The notes below the pieces were generated by a model. The model worked only from the letters and a program-made list of their open reading frames with translations. It was not told where the DNA came from and searched no databases. 63,066 nucleotides of DNA from Alphaproteobacteria bacterium (lineage in GTDB: Bacteria; Pseudomonadota; Alphaproteobacteria; Rhizobiales; Hyphomicrobiaceae). The DNA lies in contig JAHZKP010000042.1 of NCBI GenBank assembly GCA_022600345.1, positions 1 through 63,066 on the forward strand. Direction: 5' to 3'. Below are positions 44,542 through 54,981 of this stretch, one piece after another. The position numbers and the translations under genes are program-made. Position 1 is the first letter of the stretch. Each line of letters opens with the position of its first letter.

Positions 44542-45591
44542 TCAGGCGCCGTCCGGGTCGTTGAATACAACCGGCAGCTCAGGACCGCTGCCTTCGAGCC
44601 ATTCTGGTGTCGGCAACCCTTTTTCGCGGAGAAATTCGGGATTGAACAACTTCGATTGATAACGTGTTCCATAGTCGCAAAGAACTGTGACAATGGTTTT
44701 GCCCGGCCCAAGGTCGCGCGCCAGTTTCATAGCGCCGGCAACGTTTACCCCCGACGACGGACCAAGGCACAATCCTTCGTACCGCAATAGGTCGAAGCAT
44801 TGCGCAACCGCATCGGCATCGGCAATACGGTAGGCCTTGTCGACCTTGATCCCTTCAAGGTTGGCCGTGATGCGCCCCTGGCCGATCCCCTCGGTGATCG
44901 AGGACCCCTCGGCTTTAAGTTCGCCGGTCGTGTAGTAGCTGAAAAGAGCAGCCCCGAACGGATCGGCAAGCCCGATTGTGAAGTCCTCGCGCTTTGCCTT
45001 CAGCGCCATCGAGACGCCACCCAGCGTCCCCCCCGAGCCGACCGCGCAGATGAAGCCATCGGCCTTGCCGTCGGTATCAGCCCAGATTTCTTCCGCTGTC
45101 GTCTCTATGTGCGCCTGGCGGTTGGCGACGTTGTCGAATTGATTTGCCCAGATGGCCCCATTCGGCTCGGTCTCATTGAGGGCTTCAGCCAGCCGATTCG
45201 AATACTTGATGTAGTTGTTGTCGTTCTTGTAGGGAACGGCTGGAACCTCGACCAGTTGCGCGCCAAGTAGGCGTAGCGTGTCCTTCTTTTCCTGGCTTTG
45301 GGTCTCGGGAATAACGATCACCGATCTGAAGCCCATGGCGTTGGCCAGAACCGTCAGTCCAATGCCGGTATTGCCTGCCGTACCTTCCACGATGGTGCCG
45401 CCGGGCCTCAGTTTACCGCTGTCGATGGCGCTGTTGATGATGTAGAGCGCCGCCCTGTCCTTGACGGACTGGCCAGGATTCATGAATTCGGCCTTGCCGA
45501 GAATGCTGCACCCGGTTGCTTCCGAGGCGCGCCGGAGCTTGATGAGCGGTGTGCGCCCTACGGCGTCGATCACACTGGACTTGATCTGCAA
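44542..45591 (-). CDS. cysK: cysteine synthase A family PLP enzyme
   Basis: This is a 349-residue fold-type II PLP enzyme that makes cysteine from O-acetylserine and sulfide. PLP Lys44 is in NPGQSVKDRA. The substrate loop is EGTAGNTGIGL, the phosphate-binding loop GSGGTLGG, and the Ser/Gly motif GPSSGVN. Its length exceeds typical CysK (about 310-325) by a C-terminal extension seen in several alphaproteobacterial homologues. A cystathionine beta-synthase-like role cannot be excluded. It is the first gene of an operon with sseA. Confidence 0.9.
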   Translation of the reverse strand: MQIKSSVIDAVGRTPLIKLRRASEATGCSILGKAEFMNPGQSVKDRAALYIINSAIDSGKLRPGGTIVEGTAGNTGIGLTVLANAMGFRSVIVIPETQSQEKKDTLRLLGAQLVEVPAVPYKNDNNYIKYSNRLAEALNETEPNGAIWANQFDNVANRQAHIETTAEEIWADTDGKADGFICAVGSGGTLGGVSMALKAKREDFTIGLADPFGAALFSYYTTGELKAEGSSITEGIGQGRITANLEGIKVDKAYRIADADAVAQCFDLLRYEGLCLGPSSGVNVAGAMKLARDLGPGKTIVTVLCDYGTRYQSKLFNPEFLREKGLPTPEWLEGSGPELPVVFNDPDGA

Positions 45592-45954
45592 AAGAGGTCT
45601 CCGAATTGGGTGCGAGAGGGCGGCCAGACAGTCAATTCATCGGGCACAGCCGCAAAATCGAGGGTTCTGGAACCAGGTGCTTGATACACAGGTGTTTCAT
45701 ATCAGGCGTTTGTGAATCCAAAAACAGTATCGGTTGCGCCGTAAGCCCGCAATGACCCAGTCGATTTGAGAATGTGCCGCCCGCAGCCGGTCGACGAAAC
45801 CGCAATCCGTTGCCCGGGCAACACAAAAAGCGTTCCACAGTGGGCCGACATTTAACCGCCGATTAACCGAACGTCCCTACCTTCGTGAATGCAAACCGAA
45901 GGAAAAGCAGGTCTCGATTTACGCGAGGGCCTGTTTGAGAGGGATTATTAGGCT
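45592..45954. other. divergent intergenic region between cysK and an outer-membrane gene
   Basis: This 363-bp gap contains no credible gene. It must hold the cysK promoter (leftward) and the barrel-protein promoter (rightward). A purine-rich GAGAGGGA lies about 12 bases before the barrel-protein start. No operator was recognised. Confidence 0.45.
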
Positions 45955-46869
45955 ATGACCAACGTATTGAAGTCCGGGCTTGCCTCGGCGGCTGTCGCAC
46001 TAGCTGCAGCTCTCAGCGCTCCGGCGATGGCTGCCGATCTGGGCGGCTCGCTGAAAGACGGCTACGTCGCACCGATGCCAAAGGTTCACGCGGCAGCCGC
46101 AGGCCCGTGCTACTTCCGCGCCGATGTCGGCGGTTCCATATCCCGCGATCCGGACATGGACTGGCCGGTCTACAACGAAGTCTTCCAGGGCGACTGGAAT
46201 GCCAACGGCGTCATCGATGCTGATGAGGTCAGCTACAGATTCGCCGGCAGCGAAGTCCAGGAAGTCTCCATGGACAATACCTGGCTTGCCGAAATCGGCG
46301 CTGGTTGCGGTTCAGGATCGCGCGGGCTTCGTGCCGATGTAACCTTCGGGTTCCGCGGCGAACGAGACGTATGGGGCATCCCACCGATCTACAACGGCAC
46401 GATGATCGGCGATCCTGTCGGCACGCCGCCCCCCGACGTCGATGATCCGATCCATACGTCGATCAAGAGCTACACCTTGATGGCCAACGCCTACTACGAC
46501 TTTGGCCAGTTCCGCGGCTTCGTTCCTTATGTCGGCGCTGGTGTCGGTGCTGCCTATCACATGGTCGATGAAGTATACTTCACCGAAAACCCATTCCTGA
46601 CCAACCGCATCGAAGGCGACAAGCACCTTTCGTTCGCATGGTCTCTGATGGCTGGTGTCGCCTACCAGGTGTCCGATCGCGCAATCCTCGACTTCGGTTA
46701 CCGTTATATCGACATGGGCAGCGCCAGCTCCGGCCGCGTCGATAGCGCCGGCTTCGTGAACCCAAAAGTCGAGCTGGACAACATTGCAGCCCACGAATTC
46801 AAGCTTGGTCTGCGCTATCACTTCGGTTCATCGCGCAGCAACTGCTGCAGTTATGCGGCCCTGAAGTAA
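45955..46869 (+). CDS. outer-membrane beta-barrel protein with an EF-hand-like loop
   Basis: This is a 304-residue Omp31/OmpW-like barrel. A signal peptide is cleaved at AMAA/DLGG near residue 27. About eight amphipathic strands follow, ending HEFKLGLRYHF before a short Cys-containing tail. A loop at residues 80-91 (DWNANGVIDADE) fits the calcium EF-hand pattern at every ligand position (1, 3, 5, 9, 12 with Gly6 and Ile8), which is unusual in such a barrel. A typical intrinsic terminator follows. It was probably a monocistronic surface-protein gene. Confidence 0.85.
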   Translation: MTNVLKSGLASAAVALAAALSAPAMAADLGGSLKDGYVAPMPKVHAAAAGPCYFRADVGGSISRDPDMDWPVYNEVFQGDWNANGVIDADEVSYRFAGSEVQEVSMDNTWLAEIGAGCGSGSRGLRADVTFGFRGERDVWGIPPIYNGTMIGDPVGTPPPDVDDPIHTSIKSYTLMANAYYDFGQFRGFVPYVGAGVGAAYHMVDEVYFTENPFLTNRIEGDKHLSFAWSLMAGVAYQVSDRAILDFGYRYIDMGSASSGRVDSAGFVNPKVELDNIAAHEFKLGLRYHFGSSRSNCCSYAALK

Positions 46870-46901
46870 GCCTGACGACCCGTCAGCAGAGAAAAATAAT
46901 C

Positions 46902-46932
46902 AGCCGGGATGCTCGCCATCCCGGCTTTTTCT
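46902..46932 (+). terminator. intrinsic terminator after the outer-membrane barrel gene
   Basis: A perfect 10-bp stem (AGCCGGGATG/CATCCCGGCT) with a 5-nt loop is followed by TTTTT and a second T-run a few bases on. Confidence 0.92.
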
Positions 46933-47208
46933 GTTTTTGCCATTTCAACAGGTTGCCGCAATCTTCATCGCATCTGCCCATTGATCTTGGCCGCCGCCGC
47001 CCGATATAAGGCGACTGTGCACCCGCCGCCCGGCCAAAATCGTTTGGTAAGCTTGCCTGAAGATGGCGACCGAGCCAGCGGAAACTAATCGATTAAGGTG
47101 GATGCGTTCTTCCCGGCAACGTGATAAGCACGCCGCTTCAGTTGCCGGATTGATGACACTTTAACGGTTCGCCAGGCGGACCAGACAGGTAGTCCGGTCG
47201 GTGCGAAT

Positions 47209-47293
<85 letters not shown>

Positions 47294-47462
47294 CTTTTAA
47301 GGTTTCGAGCAAATCCGGCACACCGATTAATGTGGTGGCCGAACGGGTTCGGCATAGCGAAAGCGACGAGACATGAGGCCAACAGGCTGATTGCAAGTCG
47401 CCCAGCCAAGGCCGCCTTTCCAAACGAACAGCTAAAGTCAAAGCGCAGCAGGTTATAGGCTC

Positions 47463-48851
47463 ATGCAGATCAAGGAAGTCACGTCGGACGGGTTGAAACG
47501 CGAGCTTGAGGTGGTCGTTGCGACCGGCGAGCTTAACGAGCGCTTTCAATCCCGGTTGAACCAGCTCAAGGATACCGTTCAGCTTAAGGGCTTCCGCAAG
47601 GGTAAGGTGCCAGTCAACCATCTGCGCAAGGTCTACGGCAAATCGGTGATGCTGGAAGTCCTCAACGACGCGGTCAACGAGTCCAGCGCCAAGGCGATCG
47701 AGGAGCGCGAGGAACGCCCCGCCGTGCAGCCCGATATCAAGCTTCCCGAAGACGAGGCCAAGATTGAGCGCATCCTGGCCGGCGAGGACGACCTGGCCTA
47801 TTCAATGTCCTTCGAAGTGTTGCCAAAAATCGAATTGGTCGATTTTTCGACGCTGAAACTGGAAAAGTTTGTCGTCGAAGTGGAAGACGCCGACCGCGAT
47901 GAGGCCATCGATAAGCTGCTTGACTCCAACCTTGCCTACGACGTCGAAGAGGGGCGCGTTGCCGAAGACGGCGACCAGTTGACGATTGATTTCGTCGGCA
48001 GAATCGACGGTGAGGCGTTCGAAGGCGGATCGGCCGAAGGTATCGATATCGTCCTTGGTAAGGGCCAGTTCATCCCGGGCTTTGAAGAACAGCTCGTTGG
48101 CGCCAAGGCTGGCGACGAAAAGCTCGTCGAGGTCAATTTCCCCGACGATTACGGCGCCGAACATTTGCGTGGCAAGGCGGCCGCCTTTGAAACCAACGTA
48201 AAAGCCGTTGCGAAATCCCGCCGGCCCGACGCCAACGATGCCTTCGCCCAGTCGCTGGGACTTGAAAACCTCGACAAGCTGAAGGAGCACTTCACCCAGC
48301 GCATCTCGGAAGAATACGGCCAGGCCGCCCGCGCCAAGCTGAAGCGCGAATTGCTCGATGCCTTGGAAGAAGCCCACAAATTCGAATTGCCGCCCACGCT
48401 GGTCGAACGCGAATTCGATTCCATGTGGAACCAGGTCACAAGTTCGATGAAAAACGAGAACAAGACCTGGGACGATCAGGACAAGACCGAGGAAGAAACC
48501 CGCAAGGATTACCGCGAGATCTCCGAGCGCCGTGTGCGCCTGGGGCTGGTGATCGGCGAGATCGGCGACAAGAACAAGATCGAAGTCGGCGAAGACGAAT
48601 TGCGCAAGGCGTTGATGGAGCAGGTGCGCCAGTTCCCCGGCCAGGAAAAGATGGTGTACGAATACTACCAGAAGAATCCAAGCGCCGTCGCCGAACTGCG
48701 CGCACCGTTGTTCGAAGAAAAGGTGGTCGACTTCATCCTGGAACTCGCCAAGCCGGACGAACGCAAAGTCACCAAGGAAGAACTGCAGGCAGCACTGAAC
48801 GCAATGTCCGACGACGACGATGAGGCGGAAGCCGATAGCGCCGAAAAATAA
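47463..48851 (+). CDS. tig: trigger factor, ribosome-associated chaperone
   Basis: This is a 462-residue trigger factor. It binds ribosomal protein L23 at the tunnel exit through the signature GFRKGKVP (about 43-50) and shields nascent chains. The PPIase (FKBP-like) domain spans about 160-245 (DQLTIDFVGRIDG, GKGQFIPGFEEQL). The C-terminal helical arms and acidic tail complete the usual length. It is the first gene of the classic tig-clpP-clpX-lon-hupB proteostasis run. Confidence 0.97.
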   Translation: MQIKEVTSDGLKRELEVVVATGELNERFQSRLNQLKDTVQLKGFRKGKVPVNHLRKVYGKSVMLEVLNDAVNESSAKAIEEREERPAVQPDIKLPEDEAKIERILAGEDDLAYSMSFEVLPKIELVDFSTLKLEKFVVEVEDADRDEAIDKLLDSNLAYDVEEGRVAEDGDQLTIDFVGRIDGEAFEGGSAEGIDIVLGKGQFIPGFEEQLVGAKAGDEKLVEVNFPDDYGAEHLRGKAAAFETNVKAVAKSRRPDANDAFAQSLGLENLDKLKEHFTQRISEEYGQAARAKLKRELLDALEEAHKFELPPTLVEREFDSMWNQVTSSMKNENKTWDDQDKTEEETRKDYREISERRVRLGLVIGEIGDKNKIEVGEDELRKALMEQVRQFPGQEKMVYEYYQKNPSAVAELRAPLFEEKVVDFILELAKPDERKVTKEELQAALNAMSDDDDEAEADSAEK

Positions 48852-48971
48852 GGTGGCCTCCCGTCGGGGGCTGCACCTGACGAGAATTAGCCAACCGATA
48901 GCTGCGGCCCGAGACGAACATCGCTCAGAAACCCGCAAGCGCGACAAGTCCTAGAAGACAAGTCAAAGACC

Positions 48972-49652
48972 ATGACGAAAGCCGGAGAACTCCTCAAGAT
49001 GCAAAACCCCAGCAATCAGATCACTGCAACGTTTTGGCCGATGGTCGTCGAACAGACCAATCGCGGCGAGCGTGGTTACGATCTCCCCTCCCGGCTGCTG
49101 AAAGAACGCATCATCTTCGTCACCGGACCGATTGAGGACCACATGGCAGCCTCGATCTGCATGCAGCTTTTGTACTGCGAGGCGGAAAACCCGGAAAAAG
49201 AAGTCTCCATGTATATCAATTCGCCCGGCGGCGTTGTTACCGCAGGCATGGCGATCTACGACACGATGCAATTCATCAAGCCCAAGATTGCCACGCTGTG
49301 CATCGGCCAGGCGGCATCCATGGGTTCGCTATTGCTGTGCGCGGGTAGCCCGGGAATGCGCTATGCCCTTCCAAACGCAAGAATCATGGTCCACCAGCCT
49401 TCGGGCGGCTTCCAGGGCCAAGCCTCCGATATCGAGCGCCATGCCGAAGACATTATAAAAATGAAGCGCCGGTTGAATGAGGTTTACGTTAAGCACACCG
49501 GCCAGGACTATGACGTGATTGAACGTACGCTTGACCGCGATCACTTCATGACCGCCGATCAATCCAAGGAATTCGGGCTGATCGACAAGGTCCTGACCGA
49601 CCGCAGCCAGGCCGAAATCGGCCCAGATCCATCCTCGGATTCGGAAAGCTGA
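48972..49652 (+). CDS. clpP: ATP-dependent Clp protease proteolytic subunit
   Basis: This 226-residue ClpP forms the double-heptamer protease chamber. The catalytic triad is visible: Ser116 in GQAASMGS, His in MVHQPSGG, and Asp in LDRDHFM. An extended N-terminus precedes the processed core; a start at 48999 (MQNPSNQ) is also possible. A short acidic C-terminal tail ends the protein. It lies 120 bp after tig and works with ClpX encoded downstream. Confidence 0.97.
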   Translation: MTKAGELLKMQNPSNQITATFWPMVVEQTNRGERGYDLPSRLLKERIIFVTGPIEDHMAASICMQLLYCEAENPEKEVSMYINSPGGVVTAGMAIYDTMQFIKPKIATLCIGQAASMGSLLLCAGSPGMRYALPNARIMVHQPSGGFQGQASDIERHAEDIIKMKRRLNEVYVKHTGQDYDVIERTLDRDHFMTADQSKEFGLIDKVLTDRSQAEIGPDPSSDSES

Positions 49653-50227
49653 TCTGCCGGCGCTGCCCGAAAGCCTCCGCTTGGCGAATAACAGGCCGGT
49701 GGGGGGGCTGTGCGCCGCCCGGTCCCGTTCGAGCCCTTGGGTTGCGCGCGACTGCGGCTGACTTTGGTCAGCGGCCGCGATTGCTCCCAATTTGCAACAC
49801 GTTGCCGGATTAAAGAACTGACAAAAGGCGCAAATCGGTTACACTGACTGTGACGATCGTGCCTACGCCAAGACGTTCTGAAGCCTCGGGCATGAGTTTT
49901 GTTTTGCCTGCAACTCGGTGTGGTTGTTAGTTTTTTCGGGCAACGGTGCCGCCGGCTGGCAGAGTTTCTGCAAACGGCCATGTTCGTCAGTATGGTTGCT
50001 GGGTAAATGTGTGCTGAACAACTGGTCGAACGCCGCACAAGTGTTTCGACCGATTAATACAATCTTGATCTACTGCACTGTAGCGTGTTGAGATCGCTAG
50101 AATGGGCCGCCAGCCCGCGACTACGGGTCCGCAACAAGAGCACTCAAGCGGGGCTTGCTGGTTCGTTTGTATTTGCGGGTTCGTGTATGCTGGCTTTAAT
50201 GACCGAAAAACGGGTGAGACCAACTCA
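49653..50227. other. 575-bp clpP-clpX intergenic region
   Basis: No gene was recognised here. It is GC-rich at first, then AT-richer from about 49800. It contains the promoter candidate at 49818-49845. The unusual length suggests that clpX has its own regulated promoter. Confidence 0.45.
49818..49845 (+). promoter_or_regulatory. candidate housekeeping promoter upstream of clpX
   Basis: A -35 CTGACA (49818-49823), a 16-bp spacer and a -10 TACACT (49840-49845) resemble a sigma-70 promoter. Transcription would start near 49852, leaving a leader of about 376 nt before clpX. Confidence 0.35.
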
Positions 50228-51481
50228 ATGGCGAACGAGAAAAACACCCTGTACTGCTCCTTCTGTGGAAAGAGTCAGCACGAGGTTCGCAAACTGATCG
50301 CAGGACCAACGGTATTCATCTGTGATGAATGCGTCGAACTCTGCATGGATATCATTCGCGAAGAGAACAAAAATACGCTCGTAAAATCGCGCGATGGCGT
50401 CCCCACACCTGAGGAGATCTGCGAGGTCCTCGATGGTTACGTGATCGGCCAGTTCCACGCCAAGCGTGTTCTCTCGGTTGCCGTCCACAACCACTACAAG
50501 CGGCTCAATCACGCCTCCAAGTCAAACGACGTCGAGTTGGCCAAGTCGAACATTTTGTTGGTCGGCCCGACAGGTTGTGGCAAGACCCTGCTCGCCCAGA
50601 CCCTGGCGCGTATCCTCGATGTGCCCTTCACCATGGCCGACGCCACGACCCTCACCGAAGCCGGTTACGTTGGCGAAGATGTCGAAAACATCATTTTGAA
50701 GTTGCTGCAATCGGCCGACTACAACGTCGAGCGCGCCCAACGCGGCATCGTCTACATCGACGAGGTCGACAAGATTTCGCGCAAGTCCGACAATCCGTCG
50801 ATCACGCGCGACGTGTCTGGCGAAGGCGTTCAGCAGGCCCTGCTCAAGATCATGGAAGGTACCGTTGCCTCCGTTCCGCCCCAGGGCGGCCGCAAGCATC
50901 CCCAACAGGAATTCCTGCAGGTCGATACGACCAATATCTTGTTCATTTGCGGCGGTGCATTCGCCGGCCTGGATAAGATCATCTCGGGTCGCGGCAAGGG
51001 GACGACAATCGGTTTCGGCGCCAACGTCCGTGGTCCCGAGGAGCGCCGCACCGGCGACATCCTGCGCGGCGTCGAGCCAGAGGATCTGTTGAAATTCGGC
51101 CTCATCCCCGAATTCATCGGCAGGCTCCCTGTCATCGCCACGTTGGAAGACCTTGATGAGGACGCCCTGGTCCGCATTCTTTCCGAGCCCAAGAACGCCC
51201 TGGTCAAGCAGTACCAGCGCCTGTTCGACATGGAAGACGTCAAGCTCAACATCACCACCGAGGCCCTCCGAGCAATTGCCCGCAAGGCGATTGAACGCAA
51301 AACCGGCGCCCGTGGCCTCAGGTCCATCATGGAGGGCATCCTGCTCGACACCATGTACGACCTGCCCGGCCTTAAAGGTGTGGAAGAAGTCGTCATCGGA
51401 CCGGAAGTCGTCGAAGGTGGCGCTCGTCCGTTGCGCATCTACACCGAGCGTGCCGAAGAGACCGAAAGCACAGCTTCCTAA
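50228..51481 (+). CDS. clpX: ATP-dependent Clp protease ATP-binding subunit ClpX
   Basis: This is a 417-residue AAA+ unfoldase that feeds substrates to ClpP; in alphaproteobacteria it degrades CtrA during the cell cycle. The N-terminal zinc-binding domain has Cys10, Cys13, Cys32 and Cys35. Walker A is GPTGCGKT, Walker B is [10 protein letters not shown], and the ClpP-docking IGF loop appears as [12 protein letters not shown] 50228 gives the canonical N-terminus; a longer frame from 50102 adds residues unlike any ClpX. Confidence 0.97.
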   Translation: MANEKNTLYCSFCGKSQHEVRKLIAGPTVFICDECVELCMDIIREENKNTLVKSRDGVPTPEEICEVLDGYVIGQFHAKRVLSVAVHNHYKRLNHASKSNDVELAKSNILLVGPTGCGKTLLAQTLARILDVPFTMADATTLTEAGYVGEDVENIILKLLQSADYNVERAQRGIVYIDEVDKISRKSDNPSITRDVSGEGVQQALLKIMEGTVASVPPQGGRKHPQQEFLQVDTTNILFICGGAFAGLDKIISGRGKGTTIGFGANVRGPEERRTGDILRGVEPEDLLKFGLIPEFIGRLPVIATLEDLDEDALVRILSEPKNALVKQYQRLFDMEDVKLNITTEALRAIARKAIERKTGARGLRSIMEGILLDTMYDLPGLKGVEEVVIGPEVVEGGARPLRIYTERAEETESTAS

Positions 51482-51855
51482 GGCAGCTTGGGCGCGGTAT
51501 TCGAGTACAAGTAGCGTCCCTGCACCTTCCAGGCAGGCCTTCGTTATTGATGTTGCCAAAAAGCACCCCATCTATATGGGGCTGCACAAATCGCTTTGCC
51601 TTCCGTTCGCGTTGTTGAGTACAACTAATGAACTGTTTGCGACGAGGTAGTGCAGGCATCTGTTGCGGCTCTTGCGTCCTAAAATAGCCACGCCAGTCTC
51701 GCAGCAACCACGACTAACGCGATTTGTTTGAAGGACGCTGTCATGCCGCCGAATTATTAAGGGGCCTGAGCAGCGGTCGATAACCGAGAGCGGATCGTAA
51801 TCACGAAAAGGCCCGGTGCCCCTCAATCCGGGTCAAATTTAAGGATGGGTGAACC
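51482..51855. other. clpX-lon intergenic region
   Basis: This 374-bp gap holds the heat-shock promoter candidate at 51546-51574 and a leader of about 275 nt before lon. No gene or clear clpX terminator was seen. Confidence 0.45.
51546..51574 (+). promoter_or_regulatory. candidate RpoH (sigma-32) heat-shock promoter of lon
   Basis: The -10 element CCCCATCTA (51566-51574) matches the sigma-32 consensus CCCCATNTA exactly. A -35-like ATTGATG (51546-51552) keeps the TTGA core, with a 13-bp spacer, inside the known range. The predicted start is near 51581. The element is also a small palindrome (CCCCAT-CTAT-ATGGGG). Confidence 0.55.
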
Positions 51856-54282
51856 ATGAGCAAGAAAAAGGTTCTGACCGACGAAGCCGGTGAACAGGAG
51901 CTGTTTCCAGTCCTGCCGCTGCGCGACATCGTCGTCTTCCCCTACATGATCGTACCGCTGTTCGTTGGTCGCGAAAAATCGATCAATGCGCTTGAAGAAG
52001 TCATGCGCACCGACAAGCACATCCTGCTTGCCGCCCAGAAGAACGCCGGCGATGACGATCCCGACCCCGAAGGCATCTACGAAGTCGGTACGCTGGCCTC
52101 GGTCCTACAACTGTTGAAGCTACCCGATGGCACCGTGAAGGTCCTGGTGGAAGGTACCTCGCGCGCGCGCATTCAGTCGTTCACGGAGACTGAGGAATAC
52201 TACGAGGCGAAAATCGAGCGCATCGAGGAGCAGGTTGGCGCCGAAGACGAAATCGAAGCCTTGGCCCGCTCGGCGGTTTCCCAGTTCGAGCAGTACGTCA
52301 AGCTCAACAAGAAGATCTCGCCTGAAGTGCTGGGAACGATTGCCGAAATCCAGGACTACTCCAAGCTGGCCGACACCATCGCTTCCCACTTGGCGATCAA
52401 GATTGCCGATAAGCAGGAAGTCCTCGAAGTCGAGACGATTTCCGACCGCCTCGAGCGTGTCTACACCCAGATGGAAAGCGAAATCTCGGTCCTGCAGGTC
52501 GAGAAGAAAATCCGCTCGCGCGTCAAGCGCCAGATGGAGAAGACCCAGCGCGAGTATTATTTGAATGAGCAGATGAAGGCCATTCAGAAGGAGTTGGGCG
52601 ATACAGACGAGCGCGACGATATCGTCGAGTTCGAAGAAAAGATCGAATCCATCAAGCTGACGAAGGAAGCCCGCGACAAAGCCCTCGCTGAGTTGAAAAA
52701 GCTCAAGCAGATGAGCCCGATGTCGGCCGAAGCGACCGTCGTGCGCAATTACCTCGATTGGATCCTGTCGATCCCGTGGGGCGTCAAGGGCAAGGTCAAG
52801 AAGGACCTGAGCGAAGCTGAAAAGATCCTGGACGATGAGCACTACGGCCTGGAGAAGGTCAAGGAGCGCATTGTCGAGTATCTGGCCGTGCAAAACCGGA
52901 CCAATAAATTGAAAGGCCCGATCCTGTGCCTCGTCGGTCCTCCAGGCGTCGGCAAGACGTCGCTTGGAAAATCGATCGCTAACGCTACGGGCCGCGAATT
53001 CGTTCGCATGAGCCTTGGCGGCGTTCGTGACGAAGCAGAAATTCGCGGTCACCGCCGAACCTACATCGGCTCGATGCCCGGCAAGGTCATTCAGTCAATG
53101 CGCAAGGGCAAGAAGAACAACCCGTTGTTCCTGCTCGACGAGATCGACAAGATGGGCCAGGACTTCCGGGGCGACCCGGCGTCCGCATTGCTCGAAGTCC
53201 TCGACCCCGAGCAGAACTCGACGTTCAACGACCACTATCTCGAAGTCGACTACGATCTCTCCAACGTAATGTTCATCACCACTGCCAATACGCTGAACAT
53301 TCCGCCAGCCCTGCTCGACCGGATGGAAATCATCCGGCTTGCCGGTTACACGGAAAACGAAAAGTTGGAGATCGCCAAGCGGCACCTTCTGGAAGAGCAG
53401 CGTCAATCGCATGGCCTTCAGGAAGGCGAGTGGCAGGTTGAAGACGGCGCCCTGATGGAGATCGTCCGCCGCTACACCCGTGAAGCCGGCGTGCGTTCGC
53501 TTGAACGCGAACTGGCAAAGCTCGCACGCAAGGCGGTCAAGGAAATCCTGACCTCGTCCAAGACCTCCGTCACGGTCACAAAAGACAACGTTGGCGAGTA
53601 TCTGGGTGTCTGGAAGTATCGTTACGGCGAAGCAGAAGAGAAGGACCAGATCGGGATCGTGACCGGATTGGCATGGACCGAGGTGGGCGGCGAACTGTTG
53701 ACCATCGAAGGCCTCAAGATGCCGGGCAAGGGCAAGATGACGGTCACTGGAAACCTGCGCGACGTCATGAAGGAGTCGATCCAGGCTGCCAGCGCCTATG
53801 TGCGTTCGCGCTCACTCGATTTCGGCGTTACACCGCCGACATTCGAGAAGCACGATATCCACGTCCACGTTCCAGAAGGCGCAACTCCCAAGGACGGACC
53901 TTCAGCCGGCGTCGCCATGGCAACCGCGATCGTCTCGGTTCTGACCCAGATCGAGGTGCGCAAGGATGTCGCCATGACCGGTGAAATCACCTTGCGTGGC
54001 CGGGTGCTGCCGATCGGCGGTCTGAAGGAAAAGCTGCTTGCAGCCCTGCGCGGTGGTATCAAGAAGGTCCTGATCCCGGATGAAAACGCCAAGGATCTGG
54101 CTGATATCCCCGACGAGATAAAACAGAAGCTGGAGATCGTTCCGGTCGCTCATATCGACGAGGTGCTAAAGGCAGCACTGGTCCGCGCACCAGAATCGGT
54201 CGAGTGGGACGAAGCAGCCGAAGCGGTGGCAGCCGTGGCTTCATCCGACGACGTCTCAGACGATCGCCCGCTCGCTCACTGA
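51856..54282 (+). CDS. lon: ATP-dependent protease Lon
   Basis: This is an 808-residue soluble LonA protease that removes misfolded and short-lived regulatory proteins. The N-terminal substrate domain (about 15-205) begins [15 protein letters not shown]. The AAA+ module has Walker A GPPGVGKT. The C-terminal protease domain has the Ser683/Lys726 dyad in [10 protein letters not shown] and GGLKEKL. A strong ribosome site (AAGGATGGG) precedes the ATG. A candidate heat-shock promoter lies 280 bp upstream. Confidence 0.98.
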   Translation: MSKKKVLTDEAGEQELFPVLPLRDIVVFPYMIVPLFVGREKSINALEEVMRTDKHILLAAQKNAGDDDPDPEGIYEVGTLASVLQLLKLPDGTVKVLVEGTSRARIQSFTETEEYYEAKIERIEEQVGAEDEIEALARSAVSQFEQYVKLNKKISPEVLGTIAEIQDYSKLADTIASHLAIKIADKQEVLEVETISDRLERVYTQMESEISVLQVEKKIRSRVKRQMEKTQREYYLNEQMKAIQKELGDTDERDDIVEFEEKIESIKLTKEARDKALAELKKLKQMSPMSAEATVVRNYLDWILSIPWGVKGKVKKDLSEAEKILDDEHYGLEKVKERIVEYLAVQNRTNKLKGPILCLVGPPGVGKTSLGKSIANATGREFVRMSLGGVRDEAEIRGHRRTYIGSMPGKVIQSMRKGKKNNPLFLLDEIDKMGQDFRGDPASALLEVLDPEQNSTFNDHYLEVDYDLSNVMFITTANTLNIPPALLDRMEIIRLAGYTENEKLEIAKRHLLEEQRQSHGLQEGEWQVEDGALMEIVRRYTREAGVRSLERELAKLARKAVKEILTSSKTSVTVTKDNVGEYLGVWKYRYGEAEEKDQIGIVTGLAWTEVGGELLTIEGLKMPGKGKMTVTGNLRDVMKESIQAASAYVRSRSLDFGVTPPTFEKHDIHVHVPEGATPKDGPSAGVAMATAIVSVLTQIEVRKDVAMTGEITLRGRVLPIGGLKEKLLAALRGGIKKVLIPDENAKDLADIPDEIKQKLEIVPVAHIDEVLKAALVRAPESVEWDEAAEAVAAVASSDDVSDDRPLAH

Positions 54283-54333
54283 TTAGAATCAGTCCAGGCA
54301 AGCTGCGACAATATGATTGGTGCATGCGCTGAA

Positions 54334-54365
54334 AAGGCCCACACGGATTTCTTCGTGTGGGCCTT
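54334..54365 (+). terminator. hairpin terminator after lon
   Basis: A perfect 12-bp stem (54334-54345 with 54354-54365) and an 8-nt loop follow the lon stop by about 50 bp. The U-tract is weak on the plus strand (ATTCG), so termination may be partial. Confidence 0.6.
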
Positions 54366-54561
54366 ATTCGTCATCAAGTAGGGTTAATTGCTCGATTCTC
54401 CAGTGTTTTCGGGGCTTTTCGCGCCTTTTGGCACTTGACGCCCCATCATTCTGGCGTTTCAGTCTGGGCTCCATTGCAACAAGCAACGGCCTCCCGGCTC
54501 GGGATCCGGAAATCCGGTCCCCGGAATGGGCAAGGCGAGGTCATAAGGACAGGAATAAAAG

Positions 54562-54834
54562 ATGAGCAAAAAAGATCTGGTCGACGCCATCGCCAAAGAG
54601 TGCGACATGACCAAGGAAAAGGCGAATAATGCCGTCGACGCAGTGCTCGCACACATCAAGGCGACGCTGAAGAAGGGCGACGAAGTCCGTCTTCCTGATT
54701 TTGGAACATTTAAGGTCACCAAGCGGGCCGCTCGCGACGGCCGCAACCCGCTGACCGGCGCAACCATCAAGATCAAGGCCTCCAAGGTTGCCAAGTTTAC
54801 CCCGGCCAAGGGCCTGAAGGAATTGCTGAACTAA
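54562..54834 (+). CDS. hupB: HU family DNA-binding protein
   Basis: This is a 90-residue HU-type histone-like protein that bends and compacts DNA as a dimer. The N-terminus MSKKDLVDAIAKE and the beta-arm region with ARDGRNPLTG (the DNA-contacting arm; the usual Pro is kept in NPLTG) are diagnostic. It is the last gene of the proteostasis run, with its own leader. CTTGAC at 54434-54439 could be a -35, but the matching -10 (TTTCAG) is poor. An intrinsic terminator follows. Confidence 0.97.
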   Translation: MSKKDLVDAIAKECDMTKEKANNAVDAVLAHIKATLKKGDEVRLPDFGTFKVTKRAARDGRNPLTGATIKIKASKVAKFTPAKGLKELLN

Positions 54835-54887
54835 GCTGTGACCTGAAGTCGGCACCACGGCCGCAGGAATAGGTATAAGCATCTCAG

Positions 54888-54913
54888 GAGGGGCCCCGTC
54901 AGGCCCCTCTTTT
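54888..54913 (+). terminator. intrinsic terminator after hupB
   Basis: An 8-bp stem (GAGGGGCC/GGCCCCTC) with a 6-nt loop is followed by TTTT and a second T-run. Confidence 0.88.
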
Positions 54914-54981
54914 GGTTTTCGGCGAAGGGATGTGCCAAAGGCTCGGGTACTTAAAGCTTCAGCCCAATAGGATGCGCATCG

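Noticed and set aside
50102-50227. Longer ClpX starting at 50102
   Set aside because: The extra 42 residues are unlike ClpX, and the zinc domain begins right after ATG 50228.
51566-51581. CCCCAT-CTAT-ATGGGG as a clpX terminator
   Set aside because: The stem is only 6 bp with no T-run after it; it fits a sigma-32 -10 element better.
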